The notes under the pieces: model-generated
What the model saw: only the letters and a program-made list of their open reading frames with translations
What the model was told of the DNA's origin: nothing
The model's database searches: none
Source: Candidatus Aegiribacteria sp.
GTDB taxonomy: Bacteria; Fermentibacterota; Fermentibacteria; Fermentibacterales; JCC-6
Reading direction: 5' to 3'
Length of the DNA stretch: 8,138 nt
Assembly (NCBI GenBank): GCA_030640155.1
Contig: DAOWJX010000145.1
Coordinates: forward strand, 1 to 8,138
In this document: one piece after another, positions 1 through 6,660 of the stretch
Layout: every line of letters begins with the position of its first letter
Position numbering within the stretch: position 1 is the stretch's first letter
Position numbers and translations under genes: made by a program

Positions 1-2
1 AT

Positions 3-1169
3 ATTGAACCCTACGAGAATTTCCTCCAGATAAGATACAGACGGGATGGAGCCTGTTTTGTTATGCGAAAGCTCCCCAAGAAAATACAGCCACAGATTCT
101 CAGTCGTTTCAAGATCATGGCCGGCATGAATATTGCTGAACGCAGAAAGACCCAGGATGGTAGAATAAAGGCCAGAATCGACGGACGATCGATTGATTTC
201 AGAGTAAGCGCGGTTCCAACAGTTAACGGTGAAAAAATAGTTCTCAGGATACTTGATCGAGGAAGCCTGGAGTTCGATCTCAGAGAGCTTGGTTTTCCTG
301 AAGAAGCTCTGAAGGTTTTCCTGCAGGGAGTGAATTCCCCCTTTGGAATTGTTCTTGTTACCGGACCTACCGGAAGCGGGAAAACCACGACGCTTTATTC
401 AGCGCTCAGTTCGCTGAACACGGATAATAGAAATATCCATACCGCAGAGGAACCTGTAGAATACAGTATTGAGGGTCTCACACAGACACAGATAAATTTC
501 AGTATGGGGTACGATTTCGCAACTGCCCTTCGCGCGATTCTAAGGCAGGATCCCAATATCATTATGGTTGGTGAGATCAGAGATTTAGAGACAGCTTCGA
601 TTGCCATAAAAGCTGCACTGACCGGACACCTGGTTTTCTCCACTATTCATACGAATGATGCTCCGAGTACGGTGAACAGGCTTGTCGATATCGGGATTAA
701 GCCATTTCTTGTGGCTTCCGCGGTAAGAACCATCATGGCTCAAAGGCTCGTCAAGAAAATATGTAAGCATTGCAAAACACCTCATGAGCACAGCGATAAG
801 GAGTATCTGGCTGCGGGAGTTGATCCAGGGGAGATGAAAAATTATACAACGTATATAGGGAAAGGCTGCAACAGCTGCAGCGGCACCGGTTACAGGGGGC
901 GAATAGGGCTTTACGAAGTTCTTTCGATTGACAAGACGATAAAACAGTCTATCATTGATAGAGTTACTGCTGGAGAACTGAGAACTATGGGTGTTAAGAA
1001 CGGAATGAGAACACTCAGAATGGATGCAGTTGAAAAGCTGAAAGCCGGCGTTACTACTCTGGAAGAAGTAATGCGAGTTACCACGGAAGATGAGCCTGAG
1101 GTTCTAAAGGCAGCTGAGGCAAATAAAGCCAGTATCAAGCGGTTAAAAAGGGAAGGACATTCGGCCTGA
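3..1169 (+). CDS. pilB: Type IV pilus extension ATPase PilB (5'-truncated by window edge)
   Basis: Cytoplasmic secretion ATPase of the PilB/GspE family, which powers pilin polymerisation at the base of the type IV pilus. The frame is open from base 3, so the gene begins upstream; the ATG at 63 is internal, because the residues before it (IEPYENF...IRYRRDG) match the conserved N2 domain. In the 388 visible residues I see KIMAGMNIAERR and QDGR, Walker A GPTGSGKT (about 121-128), an Asp box read as TAEEPVEY (147-154), Walker B MVGEIRD (188-194), the His box HLVFSTIHTND, and a tetracysteine zinc site (CKHC at 254-257, CNSC at 289-292) typical of PilB/GspE and absent from PilT. The N-terminal MshEN/N1 region is not in the window. 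A short charged tail of about 25 residues follows the usual end near VMRVT. The Asp box has Glu where Asp is usual. It is followed after one base by pilT. The family call is firm; PilB rather than GspE rests on the pilT-pilC-pilSR context. Confidence 0.95.
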   Translation: MEPYENFLQIRYRRDGACFVMRKLPKKIQPQILSRFKIMAGMNIAERRKTQDGRIKARIDGRSIDFRVSAVPTVNGEKIVLRILDRGSLEFDLRELGFPEEALKVFLQGVNSPFGIVLVTGPTGSGKTTTLYSALSSLNTDNRNIHTAEEPVEYSIEGLTQTQINFSMGYDFATALRAILRQDPNIIMVGEIRDLETASIAIKAALTGHLVFSTIHTNDAPSTVNRLVDIGIKPFLVASAVRTIMAQRLVKKICKHCKTPHEHSDKEYLAAGVDPGEMKNYTTYIGKGCNSCSGTGYRGRIGLYEVLSIDKTIKQSIIDRVTAGELRTMGVKNGMRTLRMDAVEKLKAGVTTLEEVMRVTTEDEPEVLKAAEANKASIKRLKREGHSA

Positions 1170-1170
1170 T

Positions 1171-2241
1171 ATGATTATTAAAACTCTTTTAAAGGAAATG
1201 ATGGAAAGGCGCGCTACAGATCTTCACCTTACTGTAGGAACTCCTCCCGTTGTCAGAGTAGACGGAGAACTAGACAGAATGGAGTATGATCCCCTCACTG
1301 CTCAGGATACTCAGAATCTTGTCTACAGCCTTCTGAAAGATGAGCAGAAAAAAAGGTTTGAACTCGAGAAGGAACTGGATTTCGCTTTCGGTATCAAAGG
1401 ACTTTCCAGATTCAGGGCTAATGTTTTTCTTCAACGCGGCTGCGTGGCATGTGCCATAAGGTCGATTCCGCATGAAATACTCGGTTTTGAGGAACTCGGT
1501 CTGCCCCCGGTAGTCAGTGTTCTCGCTGAGAAACGCCAGGGACTTATTCTGGTGACAGGTCCAACCGGATGCGGTAAGTCAACTACGCTGGCCTCTATTA
1601 TCCGTAAGATCAATACATCAAGGCATTGTCATATTATCACAATTGAAGACCCTATCGAATATGTCCATCATCATGACAAGGGCATTATCAACCAGCGCGA
1701 GATAGGACAGGACACAACATCCTTCGGCAATTCGCTTCGATACGTTCTCCGGCAGGACCCCGATGTCGTGCTGATAGGTGAGATGAGAGACATGGAGACG
1801 ATGCAGGTTGCTCTTAACATTGCCGAGACAGGGCATCTTACGATGGCTACATTACACACTAATTCAACTTACGAATCAATTAACAGAATTATCGATTCAT
1901 TTCCTGCTCAGAGTCAGGATCAGGTCAGGAGTCAGCTCTCATTTGTGACTCTTGGCGTATTGACACAGCAGCTTGTGCCGAAAGCCAGGGGACACGGCAG
2001 GGTTCTTTGCGCGGAAGTTCTGGTTTGTACTCCCGCTGTTAAAGCTACGATCAGGCAGGACAAACTTCATCAGATATACGGGATGATGCAGGCAGGACAC
2101 AAACATGGCATGCAGACAATGAATCAGGCTCTGTTCAACATGGTTAAGAAAAAGGAAATAACCAGAGAAGTTGCTGTTGAGCGTTCGAACGATGCCGCTG
2201 AACTTGAACAGATGATAGCAACGGGGCGGGATATCTTATAA
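1171..2241 (+). CDS. pilT: Type IV pilus retraction ATPase PilT
   Basis: Hexameric cytoplasmic ATPase that drives pilus depolymerisation, the basis of twitching motility. The protein is 356 residues, close to the family's usual 340-370. Visible motifs in order: N-terminal RATDLHLTVG with a PPVVRVDGEL stretch, AIRSIP (95-100), Walker A GPTGCGKS (130-137), Asp box TIEDPIEY (157-164), Walker B-like VVLIGEMRD (199-207), His box HLTMATLHTN (222-231), and the retraction-specific AGHKHGMQTM motif (308-317), which corresponds to the AIRNLIRE/GMQTM region of PilT. There is no tetracysteine motif, which separates it from PilB. The ATG lies one base after the pilB stop. A GGAAGGA stretch at 1151-1157 is rather far upstream (13 bases), so translation may be coupled to pilB. 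All catalytic motifs are intact. A PilU paralogue is the only real alternative; position between pilB and pilC favours PilT. Confidence 0.95.
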   Translation: MIIKTLLKEMMERRATDLHLTVGTPPVVRVDGELDRMEYDPLTAQDTQNLVYSLLKDEQKKRFELEKELDFAFGIKGLSRFRANVFLQRGCVACAIRSIPHEILGFEELGLPPVVSVLAEKRQGLILVTGPTGCGKSTTLASIIRKINTSRHCHIITIEDPIEYVHHHDKGIINQREIGQDTTSFGNSLRYVLRQDPDVVLIGEMRDMETMQVALNIAETGHLTMATLHTNSTYESINRIIDSFPAQSQDQVRSQLSFVTLGVLTQQLVPKARGHGRVLCAEVLVCTPAVKATIRQDKLHQIYGMMQAGHKHGMQTMNQALFNMVKKKEITREVAVERSNDAAELEQMIATGRDIL

Positions 2242-2245
2242 TGAC

Positions 2246-2251
2246 AGGAGG
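2246..2251 (+). promoter_or_regulatory. Ribosome binding site of pilC
   Basis: AGGAGG ends 5 bases before the ATG at 2257, just after the pilT stop. It is a near-perfect Shine-Dalgarno match and fixes the pilC start. Confidence 0.85.
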
Positions 2252-2256
2252 CGGAA

Positions 2257-3465
2257 ATGCCTGAGTTCAGATGGGAAGGAACAAATAGGGCCGGCAGAAA
2301 AATGTCGGGGAAAGTTTCTGCTGCAAAAAAGGCAGATGCACAGGAACTCCTTGCTCAGAGAGGTGTCAGTAATATAAAGGTAGCCGGCAAGAAATTTGAT
2401 CTGGCCACCTTTGGCTCGATTGGTACAGGCATTAAAGACAAGGACCTCGCCGCATTCACCCGTCAGTTTGCCGTAATGATCAACGCCGGGCTTCCACTGG
2501 TCAAGTGTCTTCAGATACTGAGCGGTCAGCAGGAAAACAGGATTTTCGCAGATGCTATTGAGGAAGTGACAGCTGATGTGGAAAAGGGTGGAACACTGGC
2601 TGATTCCCTCGGTAAGCATAACAGGATTTTCAGTGATCTGTACGTCAATATGGTTGCCGCAGGTGAGCAGGGAGGTATTCTTGATACGATCCTGAACAGG
2701 CTTTCAACACATCTGGAGAAAGCATCGGCACTGAAAGGTAAGATCAAATCCGCCATGATGTACCCCCTCGTTGTACTTATCGTGGTTATTGTGGTTGTGA
2801 TGGCTCTTCTTCTGTTTGTCATACCGATATTCGAGCAGATGTTTGCTGATATGGGCGGTCAGCTTCCAGCGCCGACTCGGATCGTCGTAGGAGCGTCGGA
2901 GTTCGTACAGGGAAACCTGTTATTTATTGTCATTGGAGTTGTAGCCCTGATCACCGGATACAAGATGTACTACAGGACCAAGAACGGCGAGAAGGTAATT
3001 GATGCAATCAAACTCAAGATGCCTATCTTTGGATTGCTCCTCAGAAAAATGTCTATCGCCAGGTTCACAAGAACTCTGGGTACGCTGATCTCAAGCGGAG
3101 TATCAATTCTTGACGGCCTGAGTATCACTTCAAAGACCTCGGGTAACAGAGTTGTCGCGGATGCCATTATGGAAGCAAGGGGAAGCATTTCCGGAGGAGA
3201 GAACATCTCGGATCCTCTTGAAGCTTCCGGTGTGTTTCCAGGAATGGTTACTCAGATGATAGCCGTTGGAGAAGAAACCGGCGGGCTTGATACGATGCTC
3301 CTTAAAGTTGCTGACTTCTACGAGGAAGAGGTGGACACAGCGGTTGCGGGTCTTACAGCAACTCTCGAGCCCATAATGATCGTAGTCCTGGGTGTAATCG
3401 TGGGTGGTATCGTGATAGCCATGTATCTCCCGATTTTCGACCTCATCGGTACTGTGGGATCGTAA
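2257..3465 (+). CDS. pilC: Type IV pilus inner-membrane platform protein PilC
   Basis: Polytopic inner-membrane protein of the PilC/GspF family. It sits at the centre of the pilus machine and transmits rotation of PilB or PilT to the growing or shrinking pilus. At 402 residues it has the usual family length. The N-terminus shows the typical FRWEGTNRAGRKMSGKV start. Two T2SSF domains follow at about 67-190 and 270-392, each with the conserved glycine-rich turn (GEQGG at 136-140 and GEETGGLD at 338-345). Hydrophobic membrane segments lie at about 168-190, 221-238 and 370-392, the last ending in the conserved LPIFDLIG. The start is set by the strong ribosome binding site at 2246-2251. It lies 15 bases after pilT and 54 bases before the sensor kinase gene, probably within one operon. 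Nothing looks damaged. GspF of a type II secretion system is the alternative family member, but adjacent pilT argues for a pilus. Confidence 0.96.
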   Translation: MPEFRWEGTNRAGRKMSGKVSAAKKADAQELLAQRGVSNIKVAGKKFDLATFGSIGTGIKDKDLAAFTRQFAVMINAGLPLVKCLQILSGQQENRIFADAIEEVTADVEKGGTLADSLGKHNRIFSDLYVNMVAAGEQGGILDTILNRLSTHLEKASALKGKIKSAMMYPLVVLIVVIVVVMALLLFVIPIFEQMFADMGGQLPAPTRIVVGASEFVQGNLLFIVIGVVALITGYKMYYRTKNGEKVIDAIKLKMPIFGLLLRKMSIARFTRTLGTLISSGVSILDGLSITSKTSGNRVVADAIMEARGSISGGENISDPLEASGVFPGMVTQMIAVGEETGGLDTMLLKVADFYEEEVDTAVAGLTATLEPIMIVVLGVIVGGIVIAMYLPIFDLIGTVGS

Positions 3466-3519
3466 TAACTGCTGCTGAAAAGATACTACCCGGTTTTCGC
3501 GATGCGGGGATAGAATCAA

Positions 3520-4602
3520 ATGCCTGATGGAATTCTAAGAATGGGGCGCCGCTCCTGGCTTCAGGTGGGGCGCTTCATTGTCTTTGGTCTCTTTGTTCTG
3601 CTGGGTATTCTGTTCCTCGGATGGACAAGAGTCGGCGGAGTTTACATCTCTGTCGCTATTGTGGTGATCCTGTCAATATTTATGGACATGCTGTGCAGAA
3701 AGATCTGGAAAGACAGGGAATGGCAGATCTGGGTTCTCTTCTCTCTCGATTCAATTCTGGCTGCGATCCTTATCCGTATGGCCGGAAATTTCGACGGTCC
3801 TTTCACGGTTTTTTTCTTTATTCATACATTCGGAGCGGGTATCTATCTGGGTATCAGGGGTGGAGCGATCATGGCGGTTCTCGATTCTCTGATGATAGCC
3901 ATCCTTGCTTACATCACAATATCAGGAGTACTGACTTTCAGTCCTGCGGGAGGTTCCCTGGAGGAATTGATAGAAGTCATTCCATCCGATGTATCTTTTC
4001 AATACGCGCTTCTTTTTGTAATGATTTATGCAGGTCTCCTGATGATAACGGGGCTTGTCACCGGATATCTTTCAGAGCACCTTCTTTTTGAAAAAGGCAG
4101 AGTTGAAGGAATCCTGAGTGAACTCCGCGAGGCAAGGAGTATGGCAAGGGAGATACTGGAAAGCCTGTCGGATGGAGTTCTTGTGATTGATAACTCCGGT
4201 TCTCCGATCAGTATAAATCGCTCTGGTCTCCGGATCCTTTCTCTTGATGAGAATTGGCGTAAGACTATATCTAATACGGATATCTACACTATGCTCAGAG
4301 AGTACCAGATATCCGAAGGAATGCCCTCGATTATCGAGATCAGCCTGGGAAACAGAGTGCTTGAATGCAGAATGGATACACTTCTTGATCATTACGGCAA
4401 GTCTGCCGGAGCCCTTGCCGCACTGACCGATATAACGGAAACAGTTGAATTGAAGAAACAACTGCAGGAGCGGGAAAAACTTGCGGCTATCGGCAAGCTG
4501 TCCAGTACACTCGCGCATGAAATCAGGAATCCGCTGGCATCAATGAGCGGTGCCGCTCATATATTGAAAATGGGATCAATTGACTGGAAAAAGACAGACT
4601 GA
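3520..4602 (+). CDS. pilS: PilS-type sensor histidine kinase, N-terminal part (interrupted by in-frame TGA)
   Basis: Membrane sensor kinase that in known PilSR systems phosphorylates PilR to control pilin transcription. This 360-residue part has about six hydrophobic segments (roughly 18-35, 41-58, 69-88, 95-112, 115-135, 161-184), the multi-span input domain typical of PilS, which in Pseudomonas senses PilA in the membrane. A PAS-like region follows (about 205-305, with SLSDGVLVIDNSG), then the first HisKA helix with the phospho-acceptor H333 in AHEIRNPLA. The frame stops at TGA 4600-4602, within the HisKA hairpin, before the second helix and the ATP-binding domain. The same frame continues at once with exactly the missing parts. 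Alone, this product lacks a catalytic domain and could not autophosphorylate. The start at 3520 has a GGGG 10 bases upstream (3506-3509); Met8 at 3541 is possible. Identification as PilS rests on architecture plus pilC upstream and pilR downstream. Confidence 0.9.
   Translation: MPDGILRMGRRSWLQVGRFIVFGLFVLLGILFLGWTRVGGVYISVAIVVILSIFMDMLCRKIWKDREWQIWVLFSLDSILAAILIRMAGNFDGPFTVFFFIHTFGAGIYLGIRGGAIMAVLDSLMIAILAYITISGVLTFSPAGGSLEELIEVIPSDVSFQYALLFVMIYAGLLMITGLVTGYLSEHLLFEKGRVEGILSELREARSMAREILESLSDGVLVIDNSGSPISINRSGLRILSLDENWRKTISNTDIYTMLREYQISEGMPSIIEISLGNRVLECRMDTLLDHYGKSAGALAALTDITETVELKKQLQEREKLAAIGKLSSTLAHEIRNPLASMSGAAHILKMGSIDWKKTD
4600..4602 (+). other. In-frame TGA interrupting pilS
   Basis: This TGA is codon 361 of the frame that opens at 3520, and the frame continues without another stop to 5184 (554 codons in all). 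The codon falls in the turn or start of HisKA helix 2, where homologues usually carry a charged or hydrophobic residue. A CGA-to-TGA transition (Arg to stop) would be one simple origin, though this is inference. An ATG follows directly (TGAATG). A weak GGAAAAAG lies 9 bases upstream of that ATG (4586-4593), so reinitiation is conceivable. Several other genes in the window end in TGA with full-length products (pilR, the elbB-like gene, the lipoprotein gene), which argues against genome-wide TGA recoding. Confidence 0.9.
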
Positions 4603-5184
4603 ATGACCGAACTCATAAGCAGTCAGGCAAAGAGGATTTCGGAAATAATCGAGGGATACCTCGAACTCTCCAGAAAGAGTACTGTTCTATATACTAATCC
4701 GGTTTCGCTTGAAGCTGTAGCCATGGAAGCGGTTGATGTAGCGAAACAGGGTTTTGGCTGGCAGACGGAGATCGAATTGGATATTGAAGGGAATTTCATA
4801 GTATTTGGAAATCAATCTCGCCTTGTTCAGTTGTTAACGAATATAATTCGCAACAGTGTCGAAGTTCTGGAGAACAAACCTGATGGCAAGATAGGTATTT
4901 CCCTCAAGAAATCACAGATGCAGGGTATGGCTGAATTGATTGTGACGGATAACGGCCCAGGCATTAAGGATACTGTTTTGAATGATATTTACGATCCCTT
5001 CTTCACTACGAAAGATGAGGGAACAGGGCTCGGACTGTATGTTGCGAGAAGAGTCGCCAGGGATCATAATGGCAGAATGGATATAGAGTCTGCTTCAGGA
5101 AAGGGAACAACTGTGAGGGTCATAATTCCAATCGCTCCACCTGATGTTGTTACATACGAAACCGGAGGTATCGAGCATGGATAA
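4603..5184 (+). CDS. pilS: PilS-type sensor histidine kinase, C-terminal catalytic part
   Basis: This is the continuation of the kinase after the in-frame TGA, 193 residues from the ATG at 4603. It begins with the second HisKA helix (ELISSQAKRISEIIEGYLEL) and then a HATPase_c domain: N box around IIRNSVE (Asn84), G1 box DNGPGI (116-121), F box DPFFTTK (131-137), G2 box GTGLGL (140-145), and the closing GKGTTVRVIIP. All ATP-binding motifs are intact, so this part has not visibly decayed. It has no phospho-acceptor histidine, so kinase signalling would require readthrough, or association of this piece with the upstream piece. The ATG directly abuts the upstream TGA and has only a weak ribosome binding sequence. 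The end overlaps the pilR start by 8 bases, a sign of coupled translation. An automatic annotation may call it an independent ATP-binding protein; I read it as half of pilS. Confidence 0.88.
   Translation: MTELISSQAKRISEIIEGYLELSRKSTVLYTNPVSLEAVAMEAVDVAKQGFGWQTEIELDIEGNFIVFGNQSRLVQLLTNIIRNSVEVLENKPDGKIGISLKKSQMQGMAELIVTDNGPGIKDTVLNDIYDPFFTTKDEGTGLGLYVARRVARDHNGRMDIESASGKGTTVRVIIPIAPPDVVTYETGGIEHG
5164..5168 (+). promoter_or_regulatory. Ribosome binding site of pilR
   Basis: GGAGG lies 8 bases before the ATG at 5177, inside the 3' end of the kinase gene. It decides in favour of that start over the in-frame ATG at 5144, which would add 11 unrelated residues. Confidence 0.75.
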
Positions 5185-6586
5185 TCAGCTTTCAGTCATG
5201 ATTGTGGATGATGAAAAACCAATGCTTGAATGGCTCTCGATTCTCCTTGAACAGCAGGGTTATTCGGTTACGTGTTTCTCCGATGGCAGGAAAGCGGTAG
5301 CCGAAGGGAGGAAGGATATGCCGGACATTCTCGTGGTTGATGTCAAGATGCCGGGTATCAGCGGACTTGAGGTTCTGTCCAGGCTTCGCGAAAAATCTCC
5401 TGAATTGATAAGTATTGTAATAACAGCATTTTCCAGTGTTGATTCAGCAGTCCAGGCAATGCGCAAAGGCGCTACTGATTATCTGATCAAACCTTTTGAA
5501 GTTGATCAGCTTCTTGTGGCAATCGAGAAAGCTCTTGGTGAAAAGAAGATCAGGATAGAGAACAGAGAATTAAGGAGAAAAATCCGCTCACGCTTCAGTA
5601 TAGAAGGAATAATCGGGAAATCAAAGCCGATAATAGATCTTCTTGATGAAGTACGGATGGTCGCCGATAAAGACAGCACAATTTTAATAACAGGAGAGAG
5701 TGGTACAGGCAAGGAACTCATAGCCAGAGCAATTCATTCCATAAGCGCAAGAGCTGAAAAACCATTCCTCGGTGTCAACTGCGGCAGTTTTTCTCACAGC
5801 CTTCTTGAAAGTGAACTGTTTGGCCACCTGAAGGGATCTTTCACAGGCGCTCACAGAGACAAAGAGGGCCTGCTGGTTACGGCGAAGGGTGGAACTTTCT
5901 TCCTTGATGAAGTGGGAGAGCTTGACAGAGAACTGCAGGTAAAACTGCTGAGAGCCCTGCAGGAACGCCAGGTACTTCCGGTAGGAGGTACGAAATACAT
6001 ACCTTTCGATGCCAGGATCATTGCTGCAACTAACGCCAATCTAAAAGAGATGGTCGACAGAGATGCCTTCAGACCGGATCTCTATTACCGGCTTAATGTG
6101 ATTCCTCTTCATGTTCCAGCTCTCCGGGACAGATCATCGGACATACCAATTCTGCTCGACAAGTTTATTGAAGACTATTTTGAAGAAACCGGGGAAACCG
6201 TCAGAACAATCACGGAGGAGGCAAGGAAAGCTCTGATAAATTACAGCTGGCCTGGCAATGTCAGAGAGCTCGAAAATGTAGTGGAGCGAGTCTGCGTTAT
6301 GACAAGAGGGAGCGAGATCACCTTTGCTGATCTTCCCGATTTCATCAAGGAGCCGGCAGTTATTGACGCTGGCATTTTTACACATAAAGCTTCAACAGTT
6401 GATTCAACTGTTTCCGCAGAGAAAGCGACTCCAACTCTCGACGAGATAGAGAAAGCATATACGCTGTACGTACTGGAACACCGCGCCAGAGGTCAGAAAC
6501 GACTTGCTGCAAAATTGCTTGGCATAAACGAGAGCACACTCTACAGAAGACTGCAGAATTACGCGAAAGACCGGGAAAACCCATGA
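5177..6586 (+). CDS. pilR: Sigma-54-dependent response regulator PilR
   Basis: NtrC-family transcription activator, 469 residues, which in known systems activates the pilin gene with sigma-54 RNA polymerase after phosphorylation by PilS. The receiver domain (about 5-120) has the acidic pair D11-D12, phospho-acceptor D55 in VVDVKMPG, T83 and K105 in YLIKPF. The AAA+ domain has Walker A GESGTGKE (173-180), sigma-54 contact loop GSFTGA (220-225, usually GAFTGA), Walker B FFLDE (241-245), the FRPDLYYRLNV arginine-finger region and the WPGNVREL sensor motif. A Fis-type helix-turn-helix closes it (about 421-464, RLAAKLLGINESTLYRRL). The start at 5177 is chosen because GGAGG precedes it and the receiver domain begins right after; an ATG at 5144 is less likely. 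It overlaps the kinase stop by 8 bases. No sigma-54 target promoter was found in the window, so its target is probably elsewhere. NtrC-like family membership is certain; the PilR role is from context. Confidence 0.93.
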   Translation: MDNQLSVMIVDDEKPMLEWLSILLEQQGYSVTCFSDGRKAVAEGRKDMPDILVVDVKMPGISGLEVLSRLREKSPELISIVITAFSSVDSAVQAMRKGATDYLIKPFEVDQLLVAIEKALGEKKIRIENRELRRKIRSRFSIEGIIGKSKPIIDLLDEVRMVADKDSTILITGESGTGKELIARAIHSISARAEKPFLGVNCGSFSHSLLESELFGHLKGSFTGAHRDKEGLLVTAKGGTFFLDEVGELDRELQVKLLRALQERQVLPVGGTKYIPFDARIIAATNANLKEMVDRDAFRPDLYYRLNVIPLHVPALRDRSSDIPILLDKFIEDYFEETGETVRTITEEARKALINYSWPGNVRELENVVERVCVMTRGSEITFADLPDFIKEPAVIDAGIFTHKASTVDSTVSAEKATPTLDEIEKAYTLYVLEHRARGQKRLAAKLLGINESTLYRRLQNYAKDRENP

Positions 6587-6594
6587 CAGCAATC

Positions 6595-6624
6595 GGGGAC
6601 ATGCACGCTCTGGTGCGTGTCCCC
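6595..6624. repeat. Palindromic hairpin, 12-bp stem and 6-base loop
   Basis: The arms at 6595-6606 (GGGGACATGCAC) and 6613-6624 (GTGCGTGTCCCC) pair over 12 positions with one G-T wobble, around the loop GCTCTG. It lies 8 bases after the pilR stop, in the 74-base gap between convergent genes. There is no T-run after the stem on either strand, so it is not a canonical intrinsic terminator, though such a stem could still shield transcript ends. It resembles a REP-type dispersed palindrome. Confidence 0.8.
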
Positions 6625-6654
6625 AAAAAGCATGACGCTCTGGTGCGTGTCCCC
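6600..6654. repeat. Tandem direct repeat, two 24-25-base units about 30 bases apart
   Basis: Unit 1 (6600-6624) and unit 2 (6631-6654) both read CATG, then ACGCTCTGGTGCGTGTCCCC; unit 1 has one extra C after CATG. A 6-base AAAAAG-type spacer separates them. The 20-base shared core is identical. The GTGCGTGTCCCC arm of either unit can pair with the single GGGGACATGCAC at 6595-6606, so two alternative hairpins are possible. This pattern suggests a mobile or amplified intergenic repeat, but copy number elsewhere cannot be seen here. Confidence 0.85.
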
Positions 6655-6660
6655 CGTATA

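Noticed and set aside
3621..4091. 156-residue open frame on the + strand inside the kinase gene
   Set aside because: It overlaps the membrane domain of PilS in another frame. Its translation is rich in Ser, Arg, His and Cys with no recognisable motif, as expected of a shadow frame.
4072..4518. 148-residue open frame on the minus strand opposite the kinase gene
   Set aside because: It is antisense to the PAS/HisKA coding region, has no ribosome binding site or family motif, and the opposite strand is clearly coding.
4600..4650. SECIS element making the TGA a selenocysteine codon
   Set aside because: I could see only a 4-bp ATGA/TCAT pairing after the TGA, far short of a bacterial SECIS hairpin, and PilS is not a known selenoprotein family.
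6600..6654. Start of a CRISPR array
   Set aside because: There are only two units with a 6-base spacer, the unit is part of a palindrome, and no cas genes are present.
6595..6660. Intrinsic bidirectional terminator for pilR and the elbB-like gene
   Set aside because: The stem is strong but neither strand has a T-run directly after it, so I call it a repeat rather than a terminator.
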